From: Kofleriaceae bacterium | GTDB taxonomy: Bacteria; Myxococcota_A; Polyangia; Haliangiales; Haliangiaceae | Direction of reading: 5' to 3' | Assembly: GCA_020633495.1 (NCBI GenBank) | Contig: JACKDR010000004.1 | Coordinates: 1 to 64,000, forward strand | DNA length: 64,000 nt | Shown: positions 46,590 through 61,282 of the stretch, in pieces | Layout of the letters: each line of letters begins with the position of its first letter | Position numbering within the stretch: position 1 is the stretch's first letter | Translations under genes and position numbers: made by a program | Notes under the pieces: model-generated | The model's database searches: none | Told to the model about the DNA's origin: nothing | What the model saw: the letters and a program-made list of their open reading frames with translations, nothing else

Positions 46590-47740
46590 GTGGGTGATGT
46601 CAGCGCAATCGTCAGCGACCCGTGGTCCGCGCTGCTGCTCGACAGCGTCGCGAACCCGCTCGGCCTGCTGGGTCCAGATCGGCGGCTGAAGGCCTCCAAT
46701 GCGCTGTTTCGGCGCTGTCTGGCGCCCCACGCCGATCAGCCGCTGCGCCCCGACCAGCACGTCGAGCTCGCGCACGCGTCGCCGTCGGTCCAGGCGCGCT
46801 GGCGCGCGGCCTGTGACGCCGCGCTCGCCGGGGACGAGCGCGAGGTCGCGCTCGACGACGGCGCGGACGACCGACTCACCCCGTACAGGTGGTACGTGCG
46901 CGCGGCACACCGCGGCGCCGACGCCGCGGCCGCGCTGATCGTCTGCGGCGTGCCCCGGGATCAGGACCGTCACGCCTCGTCGGTGCGGGACGCCGGCGCC
47001 GCCACCGGCCCCGCCACCGGCCCCGCCACCGGCGACGAGGTCGTGGCGCTGCGCGCCGAGCTCGACGGGCTGGTCTACTCGATCTCGCACGATCTCCGCG
47101 CCCCGCTGCGCAGCATCGAGGGCTTCAGCCGGATCGTGGTCGAACGTCACGCCGGCGCCCTCGATGCCACCGCGCAGGACTACCTGCGCCGGGTCCACGC
47201 CGCGGCGAGCCGGCTCGACGACATGATCGCCGCGCTGTTGCAGCTGTCCCGCCTGAGCCGCGCGCCGGTCCGCCGGTGCCCGGTCGCCGTCGGCGCGATC
47301 GCTCGCGATCTCGCCCGCGACCTCGACGCCCGGACGCCGGCGCGGGTCGTGCGCTGGCAGATCGACGACGTCACGGTCGACGCCGACCCGCGCCTGCTGG
47401 CCGCCGCGCTCGCGCAGCTGCTCGACAACGCGTGGAAGTTCACCGCGCCGCGCGCCACGGCGACGATCGCCGTCGGAGCCACGCTGCAGGACGGAGCGCA
47501 GGTCGTCCACGTCCGCGACGACGGCGTCGGCTTCGCCGGTGGCGACGCCGAGCGCGCGTTCGCCCCGTTCCAGCGCCTCCACGCCACCGAGGACTTCCCG
47601 GGCCGCGGCCTCGGCCTCGCGATCGTCCGGCGCGTCGTGCACCGCCACGGCGGCCGGGTCTGGGCCGAGACCGCGATCGACCACGGCACGACCGTGCGGT
47701 TCACGCTGACGCCGGACCGCGCCCGCGCCGGGGGCGCCGC

Positions 47741-47744
<4 letters not shown>
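46590..47744 (+). CDS. Soluble PAS-type sensor histidine kinase
   Basis: A 384-residue protein. A PAS-like sensor (about 12-120) is followed by the dimerisation helix with the phosphorylated His in SISHDLRAPLRSIEGFS, then the ATPase N box LAQLLDNAWKFTAP, G1 VRDDGVGF and G2 GRGLGLAI. No membrane segment is seen, so it senses a cytoplasmic signal. It carries a Thr/Gly/Pro repeat linker (ATGPATGPATGD). It is the first of four genes joined by 4-base overlaps and belongs to the phytochrome/Hik-type HisKA branch. Confidence 0.9.
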
Positions 47745-49644
<1,900 letters not shown>

Positions 49645-49648
<4 letters not shown>

Positions 49649-50081
49649 GCACACGCCGACACATCCTGCTGGTCGAGGACAACCCGGACGACGCCGAGCT
49701 GACCCGGATCGCGCTCGAGGAGGGCGGCCTGGTCAACCAGCTGATCTGGCTCAAGGACGGCGCCGAGGCGTTGGCCCACTTGCTCGACGATCCGGCCCGC
49801 GAGCTGCCCGAGCTGGTGCTGCTCGACCTCAAGATGCCGCGGGTCGGCGGCCTCGAGGTCCTGCGCCGGATCCGTGGCGACGCCCGCACCCGGCGGCTGC
49901 CAGTCGTGATCCTCACGACCTCGAGCGAGGACGTCGACCTGATCGACAGCTACGACCTCGGCGCCAACAGCTACGTGCGCAAGCCGGTCGACTTCGACCA
50001 GTTCACCCGGGCCGTCCAGCAGCTGAAGCTGTACTGGCTGGTGCTCAACGAGGCGCCGCCGCTGCCCCGGTCGTCGCCGTC

Positions 50082-50085
<4 letters not shown>
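49645..50085 (+). CDS. Single-domain response regulator (Rcp1/CheY-like)
   Basis: A 146-residue stand-alone receiver. The acidic pair is in LLVEDNPDDAEL (Glu11, Asp12), the phospho-acceptor is Asp61 in LLDLKMPRVGG, Thr/Ser is in ILTTSSED, and Lys is in YVRKPVDF. The extended alpha-4 loop (SYDLGANSY) is typical of Rcp1 partners of phytochrome-like kinases. It has no DNA-binding output. It overlaps its neighbours by ATGA and GTGA, and probably relays phosphate between the flanking kinases. Confidence 0.93.
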
Positions 50086-52403
<2,318 letters not shown>

Positions 52404-52435
52404 GCGACCGCACGCCGCGGCGCCGGTGCGCCGCG

Positions 52436-53667
52436 CTACCGCAGGCGCCGGCGCAGCAGCCACAGGCCGAACACGAGGCCGACGATCGACCCGACGATCG
52501 AGCCGATCCGGCTCGGCGACACCGACTTCTTGCGCCCCGCGGCGACGTCGACCTTGTCCTGCAGGCGGGCGATCGTGGCGAGCTGGGCCCGGACGCTGAC
52601 CGCGTGCTCGAGCGTGATGTCGGCGATCCGCGGCGGGTCCGCGGTGATGATCTCGAAGTCGTAGGCGGCGACGGTGTGCGTGGTGTGGCCGATCAGCCGG
52701 TCGATCAGGTCGCGGCGCTCCGACGGCGCCACGCCCTTGATGATCGCCGCGGTCTCGGGATCGACGATGTCGCCCAGCGAGCCATCGGTGCTGGCCGCCA
52801 GCAGCAGCTCGCGCTGGTCGGCGCCGAGCCGGATCTCGGCCAGCACCTGCACCGAGACGATCGTACGATCGCCGCGGGTCCGCTCGTCGGGTGACACCAC
52901 CCACCCGGTGTAGCGGAGGCTGCCGGTGCCGCTGGCGCCGCGGTACTGGTCGACGACGCCGTGCAGGGCGGCGACCAGCGACTGCACCCGGCGCTCCTTC
53001 TTCGGCAGGCTGTCGAGGATCTCGAGATCGAAGAAGGTGGCCATCCGAGTCGGCGACGCGCCGGCCGCGACCTCGGCGAGGAAGCCGTCGACGAACGCCG
53101 CCGCCGAGCCGGGCGGCAGGAACGGATCCTGGCCGGCGGCACGGGCCTCGCCGCGCGCGCGCAGCTCGAGCTGATCGATGGTGTCCTGGGCGTCGGGCGC
53201 GTCGTCGGGCGACAGCTCGAGCGCGCGCTGGGCGTCGGTGCGCGCGCCGTCGGCGTCGCCGCCGGCGAGCCGCAGCTGCGAGCGCAGGCCGAGCAGGTTG
53301 ACGTCGTCGGGCGTGGCCTGCAGGCCGGCCTCGACGTGGGCCGCCGCCTCGTCGAAGCGCGCGGTGCGCAGCGCGGCGACCGCCGCCCAGTAGCGCACGG
53401 TCGGCTCCGCCGGCCAGCGCTGGACCGCCTGGGTCGCCAGCTTGTAGGCGTCGCCGGTCTTGCCCGCGTTGATCGCCGTCGCCACCAGCTCGGTGGCGCG
53501 ATCGGCAGTGGCGTCGTCGGGCAGGGTCTTGTGGATCTTGGGCAGCGGGATCGGCGGCCCGGGCGGCGCCTGGGCGAACGCCGCTGTCGGGCCGGGACCG
53601 CCCAGGTCCGGGGCCACCACCAGCGCCACCGCCGCCACCGCCGCCACGACGATCGCGGCCCGCCGCA

Positions 53668-53668
<1 letters not shown>
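52436..53668 (-). CDS. Exported TPR protein with C-terminal membrane anchor
   Basis: About 410 residues. A signal peptide (AAIVVAAVAAVALVVAPDLG) is followed by TPR helices at about 70-180 (WAAVAALRTARFDEAAAHVE, AGLQATPDDVNLLGLRSQLR). The middle region (200-350) is a mixed domain I do not recognise. A transmembrane helix near the end (SIVGSIVGLVFGLWLLRRRL) has a positive tail. Its ATG overlaps the stop of the acyl-CoA dehydrogenase gene (TGATG), so they form an operon. Why they are coupled is not clear. Confidence 0.75.
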
Positions 53669-54813
<1,145 letters not shown>

Positions 54814-54837
54814 GGCCCCGTGGTGTACCACGGGGCC
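54814..54837. promoter_or_regulatory. 24-base dyad directly before the acyl-CoA dehydrogenase start
   Basis: Perfect 11-bp arms GGCCCCGTGGT and ACCACGGGGCC are separated by 2 bases. The dyad abuts the ATG and covers a weak TACACC box 8 bases from it. It is either an operator (TetR/FadR-like placement) or an RNA hairpin at the 5' end. Confidence 0.55.
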
Positions 54838-54915
54838 CCGGGGTGGACGCCGGCGGAAATCGCCGACGCCGACGCCGACGCGGGCGCGGGCGGCCGCGGC
54901 CGCGGCCGGCGCGGC

Positions 54916-56952
54916 CTACTCGAGCTCGGGCAGCGCGTCGACGCCGGCGCCCAGGGTCGCCGACACCGGCGAGCCTCCGCCGCCGGTGATCGCCAGCGTG
55001 CCGTCGACGCCGTCGGCGCCGAACCGGACCACCGCGGTGCGGCCGTCGGCGAGCGTGATCGAGACGCCGACCCGGCCGGCGTCGTCGCTGCGGGTCACCG
55101 ACGCCGCGGCGCCGTCGACCGAGACGACGTGGAGGAACTGGCGGGCGCCGCCGGCCTGGGCGACGTCGAGGCGGTAGCCGCCGGAGAAGTCGCCGTCGTC
55201 GCGCCAGTCGGTGACCGACACGGTCGCGGTCGCCGGGACGACGCGCTCGACCCGCAGGTCGTGGTCGGCGCCGGCGAAGGTCGAGCGCGCGCCCGACGTC
55301 GTCGGCTGGTACGGCGAGCTGAGCTGCCAGGTCTGGGTGGTACCGGCGGCGGTGTCGACGCGGTCGAAGACGACGACCACGTCGGGCTCGATGAAGACCA
55401 GCTCGCGCTGGATCGACGACACGTCGTCGCGGCCCTCGTACGCGCCCGACAGATCGGCGGCGACGTGGAACCATCCGTCGCCGCGGTGGACGGCGACGAT
55501 GTGCGACGTCGAGTCGCCGCGCATCGTCACGGTCTCGCCGTCGCGGCTGATCCGCACCAGGTTGTGGAGCTCCTCCTCCTGGCGGATGCCCGAGGTCGAG
55601 TCGACGATCGGGTCGTAGGCGAGCCACTCGCCCTTGTAGAGCATGAACGAGCCCTGGTCGTGGTGGGCGTGCGACTCGGTCAGCGGCCCGGCGATCAGGT
55701 TGAGCCAGGTGGCGTCGGCGTCCCAGCCGGACCGCGCGAAGACCTCGCCGGTGCCGGGCGCGACGTAGGCGCGGCCCAGGCCGTCGAGGCTCTGCGGCGC
55801 GATGTCGTCGCCGTAGAGGAAGTCGTAGACGTACATGAACGGCTGGTCCATCTCGGGCACCGAGCAGCGGGCCAGGTAGTCGCGCGCGAACGGCGCCACC
55901 GGATCGTCGCGGAACAGGAACGCCAGCTCCTGGACGTAGTTGCGGTGGTAGTCGAACAGCGACGCGGTCGAGTCGCGGGCCTGGTCGCCGATCGGCGCGA
56001 AGCGATCGAGGGTCGGCACGGTGGCGTGGATGAACGCCAGCAGCGACGCCCGGGTGTGGGCGGTGCGGTGGGCGAGGTCCTCGCCGGTCGAGCCCTGCCA
56101 GAAGTCGTAGAGCTCCCACAGCCGGTGCATCGAGGTGCCGTAGCCGGTGCCCTCGCGCGAGCCGCCGCCGACGAGATCGGCGTCGAACGTCGGGATCAGC
56201 TGGGCCTCGATCTTGTCGTCGCGGAAGGTCGATAGCCAGGTGTCGCCGTCGGGGATCTCGCCGTGGGCGGCGAGGCCGAGCAGCATCGTCGCGCGCAGGA
56301 ACGAGTAGTAGTAGTTGTTCGACGGGTTGTCGACCGACCAGCCGCTCCACGGCGCGGCGCGGCCGCCCCAGGTCGCGTCCTCGTGGTGCCAGACGTTCCA
56401 CACCGCCTGGCTGGCGTAGCTCAGCCAGCGCGCGGCCTGGTCGTGATCGAGGCGGTCGAAGCACCAGTCGTAGGTCAGCGCGAGATCGCCGATGCGCGGG
56501 CCGATCTCGAGGTAGCTGTCGAAGGCGACGTCCGGGGTGCCGCCGCCGGCGATCATGTCGCGCTCGGCGTCGACCACCGCGTCGATCTTGGCGACCGCGA
56601 AGTCGCAGTAGCGCGGCTCGCCGGTGAGCTGGCCGATCAGCGCCACGAACCACGCGGAGAAGTCGTAGTAGTCGGCGCCGTCGAGCTCGTTGTCGACGGC
56701 GTTCTTGAAGCGGACCGCGGCGGGGTCGCCGGCGTCGAGGGCGGCGACCAGGCGGTCGCGGTTCTGCCCCAGGTAGATGCGCGGGTGATCGTCGGCGAAG
56801 TTGGGGCCCGAGCCGCCGCCGCAGGCGGCCAGCGGCGCCAGCGCGACGGCGGCGACGATCGAGACCGCGAGCGCGCGCGAGCGGGGGCGCGGACGGGCGG
56901 AGGTCGACGGCAGGGGGCCGGAGGGGCCCAGGACGGGTCGGAGCGCGGGCAT
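54916..56952 (-). CDS. Heparinase II/III-like lipoprotein
   Basis: A 678-residue protein. The N-terminus has a signal peptide with a lipobox ending PLAAC. The front half is an alpha/alpha toroid (FDSYLEIGPRIGDLALTYDW, then NYYYSFLRATMLLGLAAHG). The back half is a beta-sandwich with ESHAHHDQGSFMLYKGEWLA, matching the heparinase II/III family, where the His and nearby Tyr take part in lyase chemistry. It is likely a surface polysaccharide lyase, perhaps for uronic-acid polymers of prey or matrix; the substrate is unknown. It is monocistronic. Confidence 0.85.
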   Translation of the reverse strand: MPALRPVLGPSGPLPSTSARPRPRSRALAVSIVAAVALAPLAACGGGSGPNFADDHPRIYLGQNRDRLVAALDAGDPAAVRFKNAVDNELDGADYYDFSAWFVALIGQLTGEPRYCDFAVAKIDAVVDAERDMIAGGGTPDVAFDSYLEIGPRIGDLALTYDWCFDRLDHDQAARWLSYASQAVWNVWHHEDATWGGRAAPWSGWSVDNPSNNYYYSFLRATMLLGLAAHGEIPDGDTWLSTFRDDKIEAQLIPTFDADLVGGGSREGTGYGTSMHRLWELYDFWQGSTGEDLAHRTAHTRASLLAFIHATVPTLDRFAPIGDQARDSTASLFDYHRNYVQELAFLFRDDPVAPFARDYLARCSVPEMDQPFMYVYDFLYGDDIAPQSLDGLGRAYVAPGTGEVFARSGWDADATWLNLIAGPLTESHAHHDQGSFMLYKGEWLAYDPIVDSTSGIRQEEELHNLVRISRDGETVTMRGDSTSHIVAVHRGDGWFHVAADLSGAYEGRDDVSSIQRELVFIEPDVVVVFDRVDTAAGTTQTWQLSSPYQPTTSGARSTFAGADHDLRVERVVPATATVSVTDWRDDGDFSGGYRLDVAQAGGARQFLHVVSVDGAAASVTRSDDAGRVGVSITLADGRTAVVRFGADGVDGTLAITGGGGSPVSATLGAGVDALPELE

Positions 56953-57077
56953 GGCGCTGACGGCTTACCACGCGGCGGCACTCCGGACGGGTCCGGAACG
57001 GCGACGAGCGCGGCTCACGCCGCGCTCGTCACGTCGGGCCGGGCCGGGCCGCGTCGCGGCCGGCGGGACCGCCGCGC

Positions 57078-57485
57078 TCAGGCGCGCTCGGGCTTGACCG
57101 AGCCGGTGAGGCTGGCGCCCAGGCCGCCGATCAGCGCGACGACCATGAGCTTGGCGCCGATGCCGGAGTGATCGCCGAACTTGGTCTGGGTCTTGGTGAA
57201 GACCGCGAAGGCGATGAACAGCGCGATCGCGAAGCAGATCACCGAGATGATCGACTGCCACCGCGGCAGCGCCTGCTTCTTGAGCGCCATCGCGCCGAAC
57301 GCGACCGGCGCCGCCATCGCGGCGAGGATGACGTACGGGTGGACCAGGCTCTCGTGCGGGTTGACGTTGCGCAGCTTCCACAGCGTGAAGTCGAGGCCGT
57401 GGCCGAGATCGATGTACGGCAGGGCGAAGATGACCAGGACGGCGATGGCGGAGCAGGCGAGCAGGACGAACTTCACGGGCTTCAT
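57078..57485 (-). CDS. Small four-helix membrane protein, unknown
   Basis: A 135-residue protein with a ribosome site (AGAGGAA) before ATG. The hydrophobic segments begin at residues 5, 50, 79 and 110 (FVLLACSAIAVLVIFALPYI, VILAAMAAPVAFGAMAL, IISVICFAIALFIAFAVF, LMVVALIGGLGASLTG). There are no charged catalytic residues in the helices. I do not recognise the family. It is convergent with nothing and stands alone before the pseudouridine synthase, which is divergent from it. Confidence 0.75.
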   Translation of the reverse strand: MKPVKFVLLACSAIAVLVIFALPYIDLGHGLDFTLWKLRNVNPHESLVHPYVILAAMAAPVAFGAMALKKQALPRWQSIISVICFAIALFIAFAVFTKTQTKFGDHSGIGAKLMVVALIGGLGASLTGSVKPERA

Positions 57486-57658
57486 CGGGTGTTCCTCTTT
57501 CTGGGGGTTGGTGCCTGGCCCCTAGAGCATCCGGTGTGCCACGCGCTACCCCTTCGAGAAGACAGGGCTTCGTGCCCTCGATCGGGTCGGCGGCGACCCA
57601 GGTCGGGGAAGGTGGGTGGGTCCGTCCTGACCCAGGCCGGCCGTGGCATGGTCGGGCC

Positions 57659-58585
57659 GTGCCGCCCGCCGCCGACCCTGGACCCTGGACCGTCCCCGCC
57701 GACGCCGCGGGCGACACCGTGGCGGCGTTCGTGCGCGCGCGCACCGGCGAGCCGTGGTCGCAGGTCAAGCGGTGGATCGAGCGCGGCAAGATCGCGATCG
57801 ACGGCCAGGTCGTGGCCCGCGTCGATCACCGCCTCGCCGCCGGCGCGGTGGTGGCGCTGGCGCTGGCGGCGCCGCGGCCGCGCGATCCGGCGCGCGAGGC
57901 GGTGATCGTGTTCGACGATCCGCACGTCGTCGTGATCGACAAGCCGGCCGGGGTGTCGAGCGTGCCGTTCGAGGATCGCGAGGGCGGCACCGCGATGGAT
58001 CTGATCCGCGGCGCGTGGCGGCGCATGGGCCGCGCCGCCACCGTGACGCCGCTGCACGTGGTCCACCGCATCGATCGCGGGACCTCGGGCCTGTTGATGT
58101 TCGCCAAGAGCAAGCGCGCCGAGCTGGGGCTGGCGGCGCAGCTGCGCGCCCACACCTGCGAGCGCAGCTACCGGTGCGTCGCCCACGGCGAGGTCCGCGC
58201 CGGCCGCATCGAGTCGCGGCTGGTCGCCGATCGCGGCGACGGCCTGCGCGGCTCGGCGCGGCACGCCAACCAGGGCAAGCGCGCGGTCACCCACGTCGCC
58301 GTGGTCGAGGCGCTGCGGGGCGCGACCGCGTGCGAGGTCACGCTCGAGACCGGCAAGACCCACCAGATCCGCATCCACCTGGCCGAGCGCGGCCACCCGC
58401 TGGTCGGCGAGACCGTCTACATCCGCGACCTGCTGCGCGACGGCGGCCAGCCGATCGCGGCGGCGCGGCTGATGCTGCACGCCGCGACCCTGGGCTTCGC
58501 GCACCCGATCACCGGCGAGGCCCTGCGGTTCCGCGCGCCGCTGCCGCCCGACTTCGAGGCGATCGCGGCGCGGCTGCGGCGGTAG
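57659..58585 (+). CDS. RluA-family RNA pseudouridine synthase
   Basis: From GTG 57659 the protein has about 308 residues. A partial S4-like RNA-binding start (WSQVKRWIERGKIAIDGQVV) is followed by the synthase core: VIDKPAGVSSVPF, HVVHRIDRGTSGLLMFAKS with catalytic Asp139, ERSYRCVAHGEV, TGKTHQIRIHLAERGHPLVG. It isomerises uridine to pseudouridine in rRNA or tRNA; the target position cannot be told. CATGGT lies 6 bases before the GTG, a weak version of the leaderless spacing. Its end lies 4 bases from the convergent HAD gene. Confidence 0.9.
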   Translation: MPPAADPGPWTVPADAAGDTVAAFVRARTGEPWSQVKRWIERGKIAIDGQVVARVDHRLAAGAVVALALAAPRPRDPAREAVIVFDDPHVVVIDKPAGVSSVPFEDREGGTAMDLIRGAWRRMGRAATVTPLHVVHRIDRGTSGLLMFAKSKRAELGLAAQLRAHTCERSYRCVAHGEVRAGRIESRLVADRGDGLRGSARHANQGKRAVTHVAVVEALRGATACEVTLETGKTHQIRIHLAERGHPLVGETVYIRDLLRDGGQPIAAARLMLHAATLGFAHPITGEALRFRAPLPPDFEAIAARLRR

Positions 58586-58589
58586 CGGC

Positions 58590-59384
58590 TCAGCGCTCGA
58601 GCTCGTCGACCGACGCGACGACCCGGTTGGGCTGGTACGAGTAGCGCGACAGCTCGCTGCGGCTGGTCACGCCCGACAGCACCAGCACGGTCTCGAGGCC
58701 GGCCTGCAGGCCGCCGATGATGTCGGTCTCCATGTTGTCGCCGATCATCACCGTCTGCTCGGAGTGGACGCCGAGGTGGTTGAGCGCGGTGCGCATCATC
58801 AGCGGGTTGGGCTTGCCGACGAAGAACGGCCGGACGCCGCTGGCCGCCTCCATCAGCGCCGCCATCGCGCCGTTGGCGGGCGCGATGCCCTCCTCGGTGG
58901 GCCCGGACTTGTCGGGGTTGGTGGCGACGAAGCGGGCGCCGGCGGCGAGGAAGCGGATCGCGCGGGTGATCTGCTCGAGGTTGTACGAGTGGGTCTCGCC
59001 GAGGACGACGTACTCGGGCTCGTGGTCGGTGATGATGAAGCCGATCTCGTGGAGGGCCTCGGACAGGCCGCTCTCGCCGATCACGAACGCGGTGCCGCCG
59101 GCGCCGCGCTGGGTGGCCAGGAAGCTGGCGGTCGCCATGGCCGCGGTGAAGATGCGGTCGGGCGGAATCTCGAGGCCGATCTTGCCGAGGCGGTAGCTGA
59201 GATCGCCGGGCGTGTAGATCGGATTGTTGGTCAACAAAAGGTATCGGCGCTTGCGCTCTTCGAGGCGTGCGAGAAACTCGCGGGCGCCGGCGATGGGCGT
59301 GCGTCCGGACACCAGGACGCCGTCCATGTCGATCAGGAAGCTGCGCGGGAGGTCGCCGCGTGGGCCGGGAGAGGAGTCGGGCAC
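58590..59384 (-). CDS. HAD-IIA family sugar phosphatase (NagD-like)
   Basis: About 264 residues. Motif I is LIDMDGVLVSG (Asp19 and Asp21), then LLTNNP, the IIA cap (IFTAAMATASFLATQR, ALHEIGFIITDHEPEYVVLG), FVGKPNPLMM with the catalytic Lys, and MIGDNMETDIIGG. This is the NagD/AraL branch hydrolysing small phosphorylated sugars or nucleotides. GTG 59384 follows a TACGAT box by 5 bases; longer upstream frames are not protein-like. Confidence 0.9.
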   Translation of the reverse strand: MPDSSPGPRGDLPRSFLIDMDGVLVSGRTPIAGAREFLARLEERKRRYLLLTNNPIYTPGDLSYRLGKIGLEIPPDRIFTAAMATASFLATQRGAGGTAFVIGESGLSEALHEIGFIITDHEPEYVVLGETHSYNLEQITRAIRFLAAGARFVATNPDKSGPTEEGIAPANGAMAALMEAASGVRPFFVGKPNPLMMRTALNHLGVHSEQTVMIGDNMETDIIGGLQAGLETVLVLSGVTSRSELSRYSYQPNRVVASVDELER

Positions 59385-59389
59385 GCCGC

Positions 59390-59395
59390 ATCGTA
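59390..59395 (-). promoter_or_regulatory. TACGAT -10 box, leaderless-type, for the HAD gene
   Basis: On the minus strand TACGAT is 5 bases before GTG 59384. Confidence 0.45.
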
Positions 59396-59538
59396 GCCGG
59401 CGCGGGTGTCCGGAGTTTGCACGCTGCGTAACCTTCGGCGTGGCCTGCGGGCCTCGACTGGGGGTTGCTGGGGTCAGACAACCCGACGCCTGCGCCAGCC
59501 GGTTGACGGCGCCGCGCTCACCCTGCTGGGAGGATCTC

Positions 59539-59712
59539 CTAGCTGTCGCGCGCCTGCCGCGGGGGCCGCGCGATCCGATGTTCGCGCGAAGGCGTGGTCG
59601 AGCGCCCGGTGATCTCGGTGACGTAGACGGTGTCGAGCACGCGTCCGTCGTCATCGATGATCTCGATCGAGAGCTCGCTCGCGCCGTCCAGGCGTGACGT
59701 TGTCCCGGTCAT
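59539..59712 (-). CDS. Possible small protein (57 aa)
   Basis: From ATG 59712 the translation MTGTTSRLDGASELSIEIID, DDGRVLDTVYVTEITG, then a basic tail, has a plausible beta-rich start and ends QARDS. No ribosome site is clear, and a TTG at 59730 would add six residues. It lies in a gap between the HAD gene and a repeat element, with locally lower GC content. It may be a true small protein or a chance frame. Confidence 0.35.
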   Translation of the reverse strand: MTGTTSRLDGASELSIEIIDDDGRVLDTVYVTEITGRSTTPSREHRIARPPRQARDS

Positions 59713-59776
59713 GATGCTGAGACGTAGCAACCGCCGCGCCAGTTGCAGCCGTCGTGCGCTGACGCGTCGTGCCGCG

Positions 59777-59808
59777 CCCGACCGACGTCTCCGAGACCGC
59801 GGTCGGGA
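59777..59808. repeat. Sixth copy of the 33-bp near-palindrome
   Basis: CCCGACCGACGTCTCC then GAGACCGCGGTCGGGA matches the centre of the tandem array at 39.8-40.0 kb, with shorter outer arms (CCGACCG / CGGTCGG). Confidence 0.85.
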
Positions 59809-59830
59809 CCGATCGAGACCGGGCCGGGGC

Positions 59831-59866
59831 CCGGTCGGGACCCGGTCGGGACGGCCCGGTCGGGAC
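59831..59866 (+). promoter_or_regulatory. Three direct repeats of CCGGTCGGGAC in a promoter
   Basis: Copies start at 59831, 59842 and 59856, with a related GCGGTCGGGAC at 59799. They end 5 bases before the TAGGAT at 59872, covering the -35 region. They look like iterated activator or repressor sites. Confidence 0.55.
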
Positions 59867-59871
59867 CGCGA

Positions 59872-59877
59872 TAGGAT
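59872..59877 (+). promoter_or_regulatory. TAGGAT -10 box, leaderless-type
   Basis: TAGGAT is 6 bases before GTG 59884, with no ribosome site. Confidence 0.55.
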
Positions 59878-59883
59878 CGTCCC

Positions 59884-60705
59884 GTGCGGTCGTCGAGGGA
59901 GCCCGGTGGGGCCAGCGCCAGCGCCGGCCGCGGCGATGACGCGGCGCCGCTGCGGCTACGCGCCGGCGCGCCGCGCCTGATCCTCACCGCGCTCGGCGGC
60001 CCGCGCGCGATCGCCGGCAAGCTGCGCCGGCTCGCCGCGACCGCGGCGCTGTTCGCCAACCCCGACGAGATCCCGTCCCGCCTGGCCCGGCTGCGCGGCC
60101 GCGGCGTCGTCGCCGACGCGCCGACCCGGGCCCAGGTCCTGTTCGGCGGCCTCGACATGCTGCGCTGGGTGATCGAGCCGGCGGCCCGTGACTACTACGC
60201 CTACCTCGGCATCTCGTTCGGGCTCCACCAGCTGCTGCGCGTGCTCGACGATCCGGTGTCGATGATCGATCCCACCGGCCTGCTGTCGGCGCGCGACACG
60301 ATCATCGGCCACGTCATGCAGGTCGTGCACCTCAACCCGATCTACGACCTGCAGCTGCTCGAGTGCTTCGACGACGGCGTCGCCGAGCTCGAGCGCCAGG
60401 TCGAGCAGATGCTGGCCGGCGTCCACCCGCGCCAGGGCACGATCGCCGCGATCGTCGAGGACCCCGGCTACCACGCCCGGCTGCTCGGCTACGTCCGCGC
60501 CTACCGCGCCGATCCGGCGGCCGCGCCGCCGGTGCGCCAGGAGCAGTCGCTGCGCGCCGACCCGGTGTTCGCCGCCGCCGAGCGCACGTTCTCGACCTTG
60601 CCGGGCTTCGTGCGCTACTGCACGCGCCTGCCGACCTCGCCGGCCGCGCTGCTGCGGCGCCTGGTCACGGTGGCGACGTTCCCGGTCGCGCTCGCCGGGC
60701 CGTAG
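59884..60705 (+). CDS. Hypothetical protein (273 aa), membrane-associating
   Basis: I do not recognise the family. The N-terminal 30 residues are Gly/Ala/Arg-rich and probably flexible. The rest is helical with tyrosine- and leucine-rich pieces (LFGGLDMLRWVIEPAARDYY, AYLGISFGLHQLLRVLDDPV, SMIDPTGLLSARDTIIGHVM, QVVHLNPIYDLQLLECFDDG). The C-terminus (PAALLRRLVTVATFPVALAG) is amphipathic and may bind membranes. There is no signal peptide. The gene has a distinctive promoter with direct repeats and a palindrome. The start is set by the TAGGAT spacing. Confidence 0.7.
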   Translation: MRSSREPGGASASAGRGDDAAPLRLRAGAPRLILTALGGPRAIAGKLRRLAATAALFANPDEIPSRLARLRGRGVVADAPTRAQVLFGGLDMLRWVIEPAARDYYAYLGISFGLHQLLRVLDDPVSMIDPTGLLSARDTIIGHVMQVVHLNPIYDLQLLECFDDGVAELERQVEQMLAGVHPRQGTIAAIVEDPGYHARLLGYVRAYRADPAAAPPVRQEQSLRADPVFAAAERTFSTLPGFVRYCTRLPTSPAALLRRLVTVATFPVALAGP

Positions 60706-60722
60706 TCCGGACCGAGCGCAGC

Positions 60723-60751
60723 CCGACGGCGCGCGCCGCGCGCGGCGTCGG
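60723..60751. terminator. GC hairpin between convergent genes
   Basis: CCGACG and CGTCGG enclose alternating GCGCGC that can also pair, giving about 12 bp with one mismatch and no T tract. It lies between the hypothetical gene and the thioesterase stop. Confidence 0.35.
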
Positions 60752-60785
60752 ATCAGCGAAGCGAGGGACGGCCGGAACGAGATCT

Positions 60786-61208
60786 CTAGCGCGCGCCGTC
60801 CGGCGGCAGGGCGTACGTGACCACCGCGTGCGCGACCGGATCCGGCTCGCCGTCGCGAGAGATGTAGACCTCGGCGACCGCGAGCCGGCGCCCGAGCTTG
60901 AGCTTGCGCGCGACCGCGATCAGATCGGCGGGCGCGGGCCGGCGCAGGAACGTCATGTTCAGGCTGGTCGTGACCGCGAGCGCCACCGGGCCGACGTTGA
61001 CCAGGACCAGGAAGTACGCCGCGGTGTCGGCCAGCGCCATCAGCGTCGGCCCCGAGATCGTGCCGCCCGGGCGCAGCGACCTGGGCGAGAACGGCAGCCG
61101 CATGCGGATCTGGTCGTCGGCGACCTCCTCGACGACGCCGAAGCCGTGGGCCTGCGGGAAGTGATCGCGCAGGAAGTGGTCGAGGTCCTCGATGGTCATG
61201 CGCGGCAT
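60786..61208 (-). CDS. PaaI-family hotdog thioesterase
   Basis: A 140-residue single-hotdog protein. The core is RLPFSPRSLRPGGTISGPTL followed by MALADTAAYFLVLVNVGPVA, where the conserved Gly-Asp segment of PaaI enzymes sits, then TTSLNMTFLRRP and VAEVYISRDGEPDPVAHAVV. It probably hydrolyses an acyl- or aryl-CoA. The start at ATG 61208 is fixed by TATGGT 6 bases upstream and rejects the internal ATG three codons later. Confidence 0.88.
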   Translation of the reverse strand: MPRMTIEDLDHFLRDHFPQAHGFGVVEEVADDQIRMRLPFSPRSLRPGGTISGPTLMALADTAAYFLVLVNVGPVALAVTTSLNMTFLRRPAPADLIAVARKLKLGRRLAVAEVYISRDGEPDPVAHAVVTYALPPDGAR

Positions 61209-61214
61209 CGCGTG

Positions 61215-61220
61215 ACCATA
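61215..61220 (-). promoter_or_regulatory. TATGGT -10 box, leaderless-type, for the thioesterase
   Basis: On the minus strand TATGGT is exactly 6 bases before ATG 61208. Confidence 0.5.
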
Positions 61221-61282
61221 GCCAGGCCGCGGCTGCGCCGCGACACGCGCGGTGCCGAAGCCGCCTCAGCGGGATGGCCCGC

